This document shows positions 23,927-34,789 of a DNA stretch of 64,000 nt, piece after piece (positions within the stretch are counted from its first letter, which is position 1; each line of letters starts with the position of its first letter). The notes under the pieces are model-generated. The model was not told the DNA's origin. It did not search any database and saw nothing but the letters and a program-made list of their open reading frames with translations. The stretch comes from Omphiscola glabra. Lineage: Eukaryota; Mollusca; Gastropoda; Lymnaeidae. The DNA lies in NCBI GenBank assembly GCA_964017045.1, contig OZ024810.1, positions 8,115,562 through 8,179,561 of the forward strand. Reading direction: 5' to 3'. Made by a program: the position numbers and the translations under genes.

Positions 23927-26708
23927 GTCATCATCATCAGCTAGGACGTCATCAGCTAGGACGTCATCAGCTAGGACGTCATCATCATCAGCTAGGACGT
24001 CATCAGATAGGACGTCATCATCATCAGCTAGGACGTCATCAGCTAGGACGTCATCAGCTAGGACGTCATCATCATCAGCTAGGACGTCATCAGCTAGGAC
24101 GTCATCAGCTAGGACGTCATCAGATAGGACGTCATCATCATCAGCTAGGACGTCATCAGCTAGGACGTCATCATCATCAGCTAGGACGTCATCTGATTGG
24201 GTGTCATCATCATCAGCTAGGACGTCATCATCTGGAATGTCATCATCATCAGCTAGGACGTCATCACCTGGAATGTTATCATCATCAGCTAGGACGTCAT
24301 CACCTGGAATGTCATCATCATCAGCTAGGACGTCATCACCTGGAATGTCATCATCATCAGCTAGGACGTCATCATCTGGAATGTCATCATCATCAGCTAG
24401 GACGTCATCATCTGGAATGTCATCATCATCAGCTAGGACGTCATCATCTGGAATGTCATCATCATCAGCTAGGACGTCATCACCTGGAATGTCATCATCA
24501 TCAGCTAGGACGTCATCACCTGGAATGTCATCATCATCAGCTAGGACGTCATCACCTGGAATGTCATCATCATCAGCTAGGACGTCATCATCTGGAATGT
24601 CATCATCATCAGCTAGGACGTCATCATCTGGAATGTCATCATCATCAGCTAGGACGTCATCATCTGGAATGTCATCATCATCAGCTAGGACGTCATCACC
24701 TGGAATGTTATCATCATCAGCTAGGACGTCATCACCTGGAATGTCATCATCATCAGCTAGGACGTCATCACCTGGAATGTCATCATCATCAGCTAGGACG
24801 TCATCATCTGGAATGTCATCATCATCAGCTAGGACGTCATCATCTGGAATGTCATCATCATCAGCTAGGACGTCATCACCTGGAATGTCATCATCATCAG
24901 CTAGGACGTCATCACCTGGAATGTCATCATCATCAGCTAGGACGTCATCATCTGGAATGTCATCATCATCAGCTAGGACGTCATCATCTGGAATGTCATC
25001 ATCATCAGCTAGGACGTCATCACCTGGAATGTCATCATCATCAGCTAGGACGTCATTATCTGGAATGTCATCATCATCAGCTAGGACGTCATCATCTGGA
25101 ATGTCATCATCATCAGCTAGGACGTCATCACCTGGAATGTCATCATCATCAGCTAGGACGCCATCACCTGGAATGTCATCATCATCAGCTAGGACGTCAT
25201 CACCTGGAATGTCATCATCATCAGCTAGGACGTCATCACCTGGAATGTCATCATCATCAGCTAGGACGTCATCACCTGGAATGTCATCATCATCAGCTAG
25301 GACGTCATCATCTGGAATGTCATCATCATCAGCTAGGACGTCATCATCTGGAATGTCATCATCATCAGCTAGGACGTCATCATCTGGAATGTCATCATCA
25401 TCAGCTAGGACGTCATCACCTGGAATGTCATCATCATCAGCTAGGACGTCATCATCTTGAATGTCATCATCATCAGCTAGGACGTCATCACCTGGAATGT
25501 CATCATCATCAGCTAGGACGTCATCATCTGGAATGTCATCATCATCAGCTAGGACGTCATCATCTGGAATGTCATCATCATCAGCTAGGACGTCATCATC
25601 TGGAATGTCATCATCATCAGCTAGGACGTCATCATCTGGAATGTCATCATCATCAGCTAGGACGTCATCATCTGGAATGTCATCATCATCAGCTAGGACG
25701 TCATCATCTGGAATGTCATCATCATCAGCTAGGACGTCATCACCTGGAATGTCATCATCATCAGCTAGGACGTCATCAGCTAGGACGTCATCATCATCAG
25801 CTAGGACGTCATCTGATTGGGTGTCATCATCATCAGCTAGGACGTCATCATCTGGAATGTCATCATCATCAGCTAGGACGTCATCACCTGGAATGTTATC
25901 ATCATCAGCTAGGACGTCATCACCTGGAATGTCATCATCATCAGCTAGGACGTCATCACCTGGAATGTCATCATCATCAGCTAGGACGTCATCATCTGGA
26001 ATGTCATCATCATCAGCTAGGACGTCATCATCTGGAATGTCATCATCATCAGCTAGGACGTCATCATCTGGAATGTCATCATCATCAGCTAGGACGTCAT
26101 CACCTGGAATGTCATCATCATCAGCTAGGACGTCATCATCTGGAATGTCATCATCATCAGCTAGGACGTCATCATCTGGAATGTCATCATCATCAGCTAG
26201 GACGTCATCATCTGGAATGTCATCATCATCAGCTAGGACGTCATCATCTGGAATGTCATCATCATCAGCTAGGACGTCATCACCTGGAATGTCATCATCA
26301 TCAGCTAGGACGTCATCATCTGGAATGTCATCATCATCAGCTAGGGCGTCATCATCTGGAATGTCATCATCATCAGCTAGGACGTCATCACCTGGAATGT
26401 CATCATCATCAGCTAGGACGTCATCACCTGGAATGTCATCATCATCAGCTAGGACGTCATCACCTGGAATGTCATCATCATCAGCTAGGACGTCATCATC
26501 TGGAATGTCATCATCATCAGCTAGGACGTCATCACCTGGAATGTCATCATCATCAGCTAGGACGTCATCACCTGGAATGTCATCATCATCAGCTAGGACG
26601 TCATCACCTGGAATGTCATCATCATCAGCTAGGACGTCATCAGATTGGGTGTCATCAGCTAGGACGTCATCAGATCGGATGTCATCAGCTAGGACGTCAT
26701 CACATTAG
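23927..26708. repeat. 36-bp minisatellite, about 70 copies
   Basis: The unit core is CATCAGCTAGGACGTCATCA followed by CCTGGAATGT or TCTGGAATGT. The left 270 bp is a shorter variant without the GGAATGT part. The frame starting at 24201 is open to 26708 apart from one TGA at 25458, and would read as a Ser-rich 12-residue repeat. I see no initiator context, splice sites or non-repeat coding sequence attached, so I treat it as satellite DNA. Each unit holds a CGTCA motif, half of a cAMP-response element. Confidence 0.95.
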
Positions 26709-27178
26709 ACGTCAACCTCTGGTAATTTATCGGCTAAGACGTCACTAGAAGTTCTTTTAACTAAATATAAATTAACCCCAGTGTTACGTCAGTTGGATTC
26801 GGAGTAGGTACCATATGTCATCAGATTGGACGTCATCAGATTGGACATCATCAATTTGGACGAAATCATTTTGGACGTCATCAGATTGGATGTCATCATT
26901 TTGGACGCAATCATTTTGGACGTCATCAGATTGGATATCATCATCCAGGGCGTCATCAGCTAAGACGTCATCAGCTAATACGGCATCAGATTGGACGTCA
27001 TCAACCAGGGCGCAAACGGCTAGATGGTAAACAGCTAGGGTGTAAACAGCTAGGCTGTCATCAGATTAGACATCAACCTCTGGTAAATTATCGGCTAAGA
27101 CGTCACTAGAAGTTCTTTTAACTAAATATAAATTAACCCCAGTGTTATGTCAGTTGGATTCGGAGTAGGTACCATATG
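26708..27178. repeat. duplicated 110-bp flank around degenerate array
   Basis: A segment of about 110 bp (from GACGTCAACCTCTGGTAA to GGAGTAGGTACCATATG) occurs at 26708-26817 and again at 27067-27178 with few changes. Between the copies lies a degenerate 15-18-bp array of GTCATCAGATTGGAC units related to the 36-bp satellite. Confidence 0.85.
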
Positions 27179-27182
27179 TATA

Positions 27183-27446
27183 CATCGCAGTCGTCCTGTA
27201 ATGCCACACGCCTGGGTGGAGATGATGTTCCAGACATCGCAGTCGTCTTGTAATGCCACACGCCTGGGGGGAGATGATGTTCCAGACATCGCAGTCGTCT
27301 TGTAATGCCACACGCCTGGGTGGAGATGAGGTTCCAGACATCGCAGTCGTCCTGTAATGCCACACGCCTGGGTGGAGATGAGGTTCCAGACATCGCAGTC
27401 GTCCTGTAATGCCACACGCCTGGGTGGAGATGATGTTTCAGACGAT
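27183..27446. repeat. 52-bp minisatellite, 5 copies
   Basis: CATCGCAGTCGTCCTGTAAT recurs every 52 bp, starting just right of the duplicated flank. Minus-strand frames are by-products. Confidence 0.94.
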
Positions 27447-27649
27447 CCCGACACACCCAACCATCTGCGCGGTGATACGTAGCTCAGCCTAACGTCTGGT
27501 GTAACTCTACCTTTACCTGTCAACCTGACACCGGGAAGTCGGACAATCTTTGATGCAATCTGACGCGAAGAGTGTAAAAGGGGTACACATTTCGTTACGT
27601 CCTCCTTTTGTTATAGTCGACTTTATGGGCGATGTGTGACCAACCGACG

Positions 27650-27942
27650 CACACCAAGAAATAGGACAGGCTTCTTCACCCCCAGAAATAGACAGTATTC
27701 TGCACATCAAGAAATAGGACAGTCCTTTCCCCCTTCAGAAATAGACAGTCTTCTGCACACCAAGAAATAGGACAGTCTTCTGCACACCAAGAAATAGGAC
27801 AGGCTTCTGCACACCAAGAAATAGACAGTCTTCTGCACACCAAGAAATAGGACAGTCTTCTGCACACCAAGAAATAGGACAGGCTTCTGCACACCAAGAA
27901 ATAGGACAGGCTTCTGCACACCAAGAAATAGGACAGGCGTCT
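27650..27942. repeat. 27-bp minisatellite, about 11 copies
   Basis: The unit core is CACACCAAGAAATAGGACAG, with several units lacking one or more bases. Confidence 0.93.
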
Positions 27943-27949
27943 GCATTTT

Positions 27950-28905
27950 TTCGTTTTCAGAATTTTTTTTTACAAAAATAGATTTTCTGATTATTTTTTT
28001 TAATTTAAATAAAATATCCAATTATCCTTAAATTAATAACTCTCATTATTTTATTATTATTATTATTATTATTTTCTTTTGTGTGTGCTATTTTTCAAAT
28101 GGAATCGCTAACCAAACATGACAAATTGGTCAGTCTGGAGATGCACGATAATTATGGTCAAGGGTAAACCAAGAGGTCTCCCAAAGCTGTAAATGCTTCA
28201 TGAAAATGTGTTGTTTTTTTTTTAAAGGTTCGGGGACTTAGAAATTAAAATTCTTAAAATATCAGTCCCCCCCCCCCCCCTTTGCTTTCTATTAAATTTC
28301 CTTTACTGAATTTTTCTGGATGTTGGTGACATGCCTTCGTTCTTTTCTGCCACTTAATTATTGTTATTATTATTATTAATATTATTATTACTCATTGCAA
28401 ATTATTATGTATTATCATTCTTAAGTTAAGTATTATTATTTTTAATAGCACATGTTTTTTTTCTGGATGTAGAAGGCGTTTCGCCGATGCCTTAGGTTTT
28501 TTTCTTCTGTCAATTAAAAATGCTTGACCGAAATGTTTACCCACATAATTTGTAAATATATCTACTCAATCTTTATCGCATTCCAACCCTCGTCTTTTAA
28601 TTAAATTATTTGCATTTACTTTTTTTTTTTCCTGGGGGGGGGGGGGGGACACGTGAAAAAGACGCACACAATAGGGTTCATCCCGTCTCATTTAAGTACA
28701 AAATGTTGTGGGTTTTTTTTAGTTCCGTACATGCTTTTTCTTTTGACTTTTTAAATAAACCGCTATCCCATAATTTTTTTAATTAATTCTTTTGTTTGTA
28801 AAGTTGTTGTTTTTTTTTAAATTAAATGCGTATGTGCGAGTCATGTCTGACACACAGAAAGACACAATAGAATCCAATTAACACTATATCTCCCAAGGAG
28901 GACAA
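27950..28905. other. AT-rich unassigned sequence
   Basis: Holds a TTA/ATT microsatellite at about 28045-28075 and another at 28360-28395, C and G runs near 28267 and 28636, and many poly-T tracts. No gene is seen. Confidence 0.55.
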
Positions 28906-28914
28906 CGGAATGTG

Positions 28915-29526
28915 TTTGCGAGCGTGGTAAAGTGGGCTGCGTGGGAAGGTCTTGGTAAAGTGGGCTGCGTGGGAGGGCGTGGTAAAGTGGGCTGCGTGGG
29001 ATGGGCGTGGTAAAGGGGGCTGCGTGGGATGGGCGTGGTAAGGTGGGCTGCGTGGGATGGGCGTGGTAAAATGGGCTGCGTGGGATGGGCGTGGTAAAGT
29101 GGGCTGCGTGGGATGGGCATGGTAAAGTGGGCTGCGTTGGATGGGCGTGGTAAAGTGGGATTCGTGGGATGGGCGTGGTAAAATGGGCTGCGTGGGATGG
29201 GCGTGGTAAAGTGGGCTGCGTGGGATGGGCGTGGTAAAGTGGGATGGGCGTGGTAAAGTGGGCTGCGTGGGATGGGCGTGGTAAAATGGGCTGCGTGGGA
29301 TGGGCGTGGTAAAGTGGGCTGCGTGGGATGGGCGTGGTAAAGTGGGAGGGCGTGGTAAAGTGTGCTGCGTGGGATGGGCGTGGTAAAGTGGGATGCGTGG
29401 GATGGGCGTGGTAAAATGGGCTGCGTGGGATGGGCGGGGTAAAGTGGACTGCGTGGGATGGGCGTGGTAAAGTGGGCTGTGTGGGATGGGCGTGGTAAAG
29501 TGGGCTGCGTGGGATGGGCGTGGCGG
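28915..29526. repeat. 28-bp G-rich minisatellite, about 22 copies
   Basis: The unit core is GTGGTAAAGTGGGCTGCGTG followed by GGATGGGC. Two units are truncated (near 29235 and 29345). The 305-codon minus frame across it is a by-product; its stretches outside the array show no domain. Confidence 0.95.
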
Positions 29527-29529
29527 TAA

Positions 29530-30040
29530 TTACTAGAAACAAAAAAGGAGTCATGGTGCAAAGGTCCTTTAAATAAAATGGAACAGATGGTTTTGTCTTG
29601 TTTATTATATTGGTATTCTTACATCTTGTACATATTAGTCTCCGTTGTGGGCCATGAACTGAATGGACGAGGAGGGGATTGGAAGTTAGGAGGAAAGGGA
29701 GGCTGGGGATATTGGAAATTTCAATTTTGAGGAAGAAAACACTATTGTGTGACGTCATGTGCCTGAGTCACGTAAGAAATTGGCGCGACGCCATACATCC
29801 GGTAATATAAGCAAGTTGACGTAACAATACTGAAATATAATTTGGGCATCCCCCCCCCCTTTTTTTTTTTTTTTTTACATCCCTTAACCCACCCCCCCTC
29901 CCCCTCCCAAACAGTCATGCACACTTGTAAAGCTGATTGGTATGCCCGCATTTCCATTGCTATCTCAAACATATGTGTCTTCAAGTTTTGTTATATCCAT
30001 CCCATCGCTTTGAATAGGGTCTGATTATACACCAATCCCT
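29530..30040. other. unassigned sequence
   Basis: A C run followed by a T run lies at 29851-29876. No gene is seen. Confidence 0.5.
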
Positions 30041-30041
30041 T

Positions 30042-30612
30042 ACAATTCATTAGTTCCCAATGTAATCTCTGATATAGACACAGAATTCATTAGTTCACAA
30101 TGTTATCTCTGATATAGACACAGAATTCATTAGTTCCCAATGTTATCTCTGATATAGACACAGAATTCATTAGTTCCCAATGTTATCTCTGATATAGACA
30201 CAGAATTCATTAGTTCCCAATGTTATCTCTGATATAGACACAGAATTCATTAGTTCACAATTTTATCTTTGATATAGACACAGAATTCATTAGTTCACAA
30301 TGTTATCTCTGATATAGACACAGAATTCATTAGTTCATAATGTTATCTCTGATATAGAAATAGAATTCATTAGTTCACAATGTTATCTCTGATATAGACA
30401 CAGAGTTCATTAGTTTACAATGTTATCTCTGATATAGACACAGAGTTCATTAGTTTACAATGTTATCTCTGATATAGACACAGAATTCATTAGTTTACAA
30501 TGTTATCTCTGATATAGACACAGAATTCATTAGTTCACAATGTTATCTCTGATATAGACACAGAATTCATTAGTTTACAATGTTATCTCTGATACATATA
30601 GACACAGATGAC
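30042..30612. repeat. 40-bp minisatellite, 14 copies
   Basis: GACACAGAATTCATTAGTTC recurs every 40 bp; each unit carries an EcoRI site (GAATTC) or a one-base variant. Confidence 0.96.
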
Positions 30613-30971
30613 AACTTTATGAATTAACTTAATTTTATTTTGTTAATTTATTAGTTGATCGTCGAATGAGACTTTTTCGCCGACACGTTCGTTGTTTTTG
30701 TTTTTAAGGTATTTACTATTATGATAAGACAAATTAGTTGTTTTTTTTCTTTTGAAGAAGGCGTTTCGTAGATACCTTGAGCTTTTTTTTTTCTCTTTCA
30801 GTTTGAAGTTTTATCTTTACTTTGTGATTGCTAGTTCCTCATTCTTGTACCCAAAGGGCGCGACGAAATGTCATAAATGTAAAGTGATGTAGATGTTGGT
30901 AGTGGTGAAATATCTGCACGCATGGGGTCGCTCTCATATTTCAGTTCTGTAGCTATAAGCTCGCACCCACC

Positions 30972-31220
30972 CAATGGCGCATAAAGGGACGTAGAATAAA
31001 AATGGGGGAGGGGTGCGGTCAGCCAAGGGGTGCACTTTTTATTTAAATTAAGGAGCGCTATTTGCGGCCAACTCAACTTTCGAGGTTTGTTTTGTTTTGT
31101 TTTTTTGTTTTTTTTGTTCTTCGTGGAAAAATAGGGAGGGGTGGGCATCAGAAGAGGAAAAAAAACATTATCCCACGATGGGCGCATCCAGCCCTAGTCG
31201 CCCTAGCTGTGACGCCACTG
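30972..31220. mobile_element. possible hAT-like MITE
   Basis: The left end is CAATGGCGCATAAAGGGAC and the right end CTAGCTGTGACGCCACTG. The ends are diverged and the flanking octamers agree at only five positions, so this is tentative. Confidence 0.35.
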
Positions 31221-31224
31221 CCCC

Positions 31225-32220
31225 GATCTTACTTCGTTCAGTTGGAAAGGGCCTTATTGTTCGAGCCTTTCCAAACTCCCATTCATCTTCTCTGGCAACA
31301 AAAAAAACAAAAACGCAGACAAACACACACAAAACTGCCCCCCCCCCCCCCACTACCAGCACCGTGACCCATAAAGCTCCCTATGGCAGGAAAATTTACT
31401 TTGAAGGTTCTTCTTTTTAAACAAGAAAAAAAAATTGATGGTTAAGGTGCTCACTTAACTCTGCCAGCCCCGTCCGTAGATCCTGAACGGTTAATAATGA
31501 CACGCCATTCGCGTGCTACGCTCGCACACGTGCTGTATATTTAAGCGCATGTCCATATCTAAGGAGTAAACTTGAGTTTCGCGAACAGAGAAATTATGAG
31601 AGAAGCAGCCCACGATGGATAAGTCATGTAATCCAGAGGATAGAAAATACAATGGATCAAATGGATTCTATTGAGCATGTGCTGTCGGGGGAGCTTTGCC
31701 TTATTCACCACCTCATTTGAAGGTATCACATTGTTACCATTTATATCAATTACATATTCCCTACATGATTACCATTTCCTTTTTCATTGCCAGCTAACAT
31801 AAATAATAAACCATTTCCGCCTATTATTTCATTATCAATCACTATCTAGTTGACTCGTTACCATTTACTAGATTGTTCTATATCCTTTTCCTTATCATTA
31901 CATTATTAACTTATTACCGAGTACGTCCTCATTACCATTTCCTACATCATTACCATAAAGGCAGATCTACTCTCTCGGGTGGCATGTCCATAATGTTGTT
32001 TTCCATCTTTTTCACAAATATTAATATTCCAGACCACTCCATCCCTATTTCTCCCTTCGTAACAACTTTTAAGGGCAAATAACTTCAAAATAGATAATTC
32101 TCTATGTAACAATGTCACTAATGCTACTGTATTGCACCGATTTCATTAAAAAAAAATCCCGATAACTGCGCTAAAAGAGATTCTTTTTTTTTTTTAAACG
32201 CAAGTGCGTAATATTTTCTT
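31225..32220. other. unassigned; degenerate CATTACCATTTCC repeats
   Basis: From about 31730 to 31960 a degenerate run of ATTACCATTTCC-like units is visible. The remainder has no recognisable feature. Confidence 0.45.
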
Positions 32221-32227
32221 TTGTTTT

Positions 32228-32760
32228 TCAGAAATCATCATCATCATGTCCTGTAGTCTTTCGACCGTTGGGGCGCACAGATGACATATAAACGATTCTT
32301 CTCCATTCCTCTCGGTCTCCTGCCCTATGCATAGCATCGCCTGGTTGTAATCCCGTCCATTCTTTGATGTTATCTTCCCATCTCTTTCTCTGTCTTCCTC
32401 TTCTTCTTCCTCCTCTAGTTGTGCCCTGCAAGATTTCTTTGGCGAGCCTTTGTTTTCTGGTCACGTGGCCATACCATTCGAGTTTGCGCTTTTTTACAGA
32501 CGCCAGGAGGTCATCGTACTGCCCAGTTGCTTGACGAATCCTTTCTTTTACTTGTTCATTGGTCTCTATTAGCAGATGCCAAGAATGCCTCTGAAACATC
32601 TCATCTCCATCGCCTTTATTTTCTTTTCAAGTTCTGCTGTTAATGTCCAGGACTCACAGACATATAAGAAAATGGAGAGGATTAATGAGAGCATCAGCCT
32701 GATTTTGGTGCGCATGCTGGGGCTATATCTTTGTCGTTCCATATTTTCTTGAGCCTCTTT
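32228..32760 (-). mobile_element. LINE ORF2 C-terminus, copy 1
   Basis: The minus-strand frame contains EWYGHVTRKQRLAKEILQGT, then a Gly/Arg-rich stretch and WEDNIKEWTGL, the hallmark C-terminus of a non-LTR retrotransposon ORF2. The frame runs into a GATGAT tail that encodes four Asp residues before the stop, so the coding region has almost no 3' UTR. Upstream it is truncated near 32760. A second copy is at 36495-36990. Confidence 0.82.
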
Positions 32761-32764
32761 AGTT

Positions 32765-33235
32765 GCTGTAATAAATCTGCAGTGTTAAAGCGGGGTGGTA
32801 CATTGGGATATTAATTTATATTTCAGGGGCGGTGGCGTACAGGGGAGAGGGTAGCACTAATTGGGAATCTATTAAATTGCGCTACTTGAATGCATGTTTT
32901 GTCAAGTAACTTTAGTAGAAGGGAAATTCACGCCACGCGGGCCGACATTGTTTGGCTGGCTGTATCCAGTAACTCAACAACTTCCAGTGGAAAGATTGCG
33001 ACACGACCAAACGTGTTGGTTTTGTACCAGCATATAAGAAAAAGGGAGTTTTATGTGATGAGAAGAGATGGAGTGGTCTGCCAGCTTCAAACCTGAAAGA
33101 AAGTTAGGGGCGGGGGACAAATATTCACTGTTGAGAATGCACATCTTCAAATTCACGTGTTTTAATATTTACTTAAAGATATTTAAATATTATCACAGGC
33201 AGCCTCAGATATTATGTAGATTTTATTCTAGTTAT
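32765..33235. other. unassigned sequence
   Basis: A solo CAGGGGCGGTGGCGTAC end near 32824 resembles hAT termini. No gene is seen. Confidence 0.4.
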
Positions 33236-33239
33236 AGAC

Positions 33240-33390
33240 ACAACTTGCCAAAGTCGTGTTATGGCCACACCGCGCTAAAGTTGTGTTATGGACACACCAC
33301 GCTAAAGTTTTATTATAGACACACCACGCTAAAGGTGTGTTATAGACACACCACGCCAAAGTTGTGTTATAGACACCATGCCAAAGTTGT
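33240..33390. repeat. 27-bp minisatellite, left block
   Basis: The unit core is CACGCTAAAGTTGTGTTATA, about six copies. The same array resumes at 34061-34160 on the other side of an inserted LINE fragment. Confidence 0.92.
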
Positions 33391-34060
33391 GTTATAATAA
33401 TAATAATAATAAAGTTCATTTGAAAAATCACGCTTCATCCCCAAAGGCTCGAAGCGCGGTACAAAAACAAAGCTGGGAGTTAATAACTAGCTGAAAAAGA
33501 TGGTAGACAACTTCCCCCCATAAGGTGTTTGCGAAATAGATGAGTTTTTAAATTTGTCTTGAAGGACTCCAGCGTCTGGCTGTGTCTGAGAGCGTCAGGA
33601 AGGGGGTTCCAAATAGTTGGGCCAGCAAATGCAAGAGTGCGCTTTCCGTAAGTTTCAAGTCGAACACGCGGTATCGAGAGTTTGCCACTATCGGATGAGC
33701 GGAGTTGTCTAGTGGCGTCATGAGTGCTTGGAGATAGGACGGCGCCAGGTCATGCAAGCAGTGGTAGCACAGAGTTGCAATTTTGTACTCTATGCGAGCG
33801 CGGACCGGCAGCCAATGCAGTTCTCTCAGAAGACACAATGCCAAAGTCGTGCTTTCCGTAAGTCTCAAGTCGAACACGCGGTATCGAGAGTTTGCCACTA
33901 TCGGATGAGCGGAGTTGTTTAGTGGGTACATAAGGCGTCATGAGCGCTTGGAGATAGGACGGCGCCAGGTCATGCAAGCAGCGGTAGCACAGAGTTGCAA
34001 TTTTGTACTCTATGCGAGCGCGGACCGGCAGCCAATGCAGTTCTCTCAGAAGACACAATG
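33391..34060 (-). mobile_element. CR1/L2-like LINE 3' end, partly duplicated
   Basis: Minus-strand ORF2 C-terminus: LHWLPVRARIEYKIATLCY, LAPSYLQALMTPYVP, then RVRLETYGK and WNPLPDALR-like sequence, and a tail of TTA triplets at 33395-33411, as in CR1/L2-type elements. The coding part occurs twice (33641-33840 and 33851-34060), separated by a fragment of the 27-bp minisatellite. The left copy carries a 10-bp deletion. Confidence 0.85.
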
Positions 34061-34162
34061 CCAAAGTCGTGCTATAGACACACCACGCTAAAGTCATGTT
34101 ATAGACACACCACGCCAAAGTTGTGTTAGAGACACACCACGCCAAAGTCATGTTAAAGTCAT
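34061..34162. repeat. 27-bp minisatellite, right block
   Basis: Continuation of the array at 33240-33390, about four copies. Confidence 0.9.
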
Positions 34163-34302
34163 ATAAGTCAAAGCAGTGGCGTAGGAAGGGGGTGGAAATG
34201 GCTGCATTTTCAGCTGACTCCAGCTTGTTTTTGTTATTGTTTTTGGTGGATGTGGTGGGCAAAACTTGACTCATTTGCTTCTATTGCCTCAGCTTTTCCA
34301 AC

Positions 34303-34447
34303 CCCCAGTGCATGATACCCTCACACAGTTACTCTTGTAACCAGTGAAACATCCTCATCAACACCAGGCACAGAAACATTGCAAATCCCCTCTACATTCA
34401 TAGGGGCCAGAATGATCAATAAATTGATCGTGGGCCCTTAATATATA
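34303..34447 (+). repeat. 147-bp dispersed repeat, copy 1
   Basis: Runs from CCCCAGTGCATGATACC to GGGCCCTTAATATATAGAAG and is shared with 42270-42418. The AGAAG end resembles a LINE 3' tail. Confidence 0.8.
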
Positions 34448-34556
34448 GAAGACATCTATCGAAAGCTTCAAGGCTCCCCTGGCATCTGCTATGAGCCGTT
34501 AGAATGGCAACATCGCTTCCCCAACCGTTGCACATATGCCAGTATATGGATGCAGC
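34448..34556 (+). mobile_element. LINE 3' end, second copy
   Basis: ACATCTATCGAAAGCTTCAA through CGCTTCCCCAACCGTTGCAC to GCAGCAACATACCGA matches the 3' end of the minus-strand LINE at 3870-5911 (after removing the hAT insertion there). It is plus-oriented, very short, and runs directly into a minisatellite. Confidence 0.8.
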
Positions 34557-34780
34557 AACATACCGAACCAGAAACAGAACCAGAACCAGAAACAGAACCA
34601 GAAACAGAACCAGAAACAGAACCAGAAACAGAACCAGAAGCAGAAACAGAACCAGAAACAGAACCAGGACCAGAACCAGAAAAAGCACCAGAACCAGAAA
34701 CAGAACCAGAAACAGAACCAGAAACAGAAACAGAACCAGAAACAGAACCAGAAACAGAACCAGAAGAAGAAGAAGAAAAC
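34557..34780. repeat. 6/12-bp minisatellite on a LINE tail
   Basis: CAGAACCAGAAA units, about 18 of 12 bp, ending in GAAGAAGAAG. The start of the array overlaps sequence homologous to the LINE tail (CCTACCAGAATACA in the other copy). Frames on both strands are by-products. Confidence 0.93.
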
Positions 34781-34789
34781 CATGCCCCG

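Noticed and set aside
28841..29758. 305-codon minus frame with Pro/His repeats
   Set aside because: By-product of the 28-bp array; the flanking parts show no domain.
30042..30612. CRISPR-like regular repeats
   Set aside because: Head-to-tail 40-bp units with no unique spacers, in eukaryotic DNA. The same holds for all arrays in the window.
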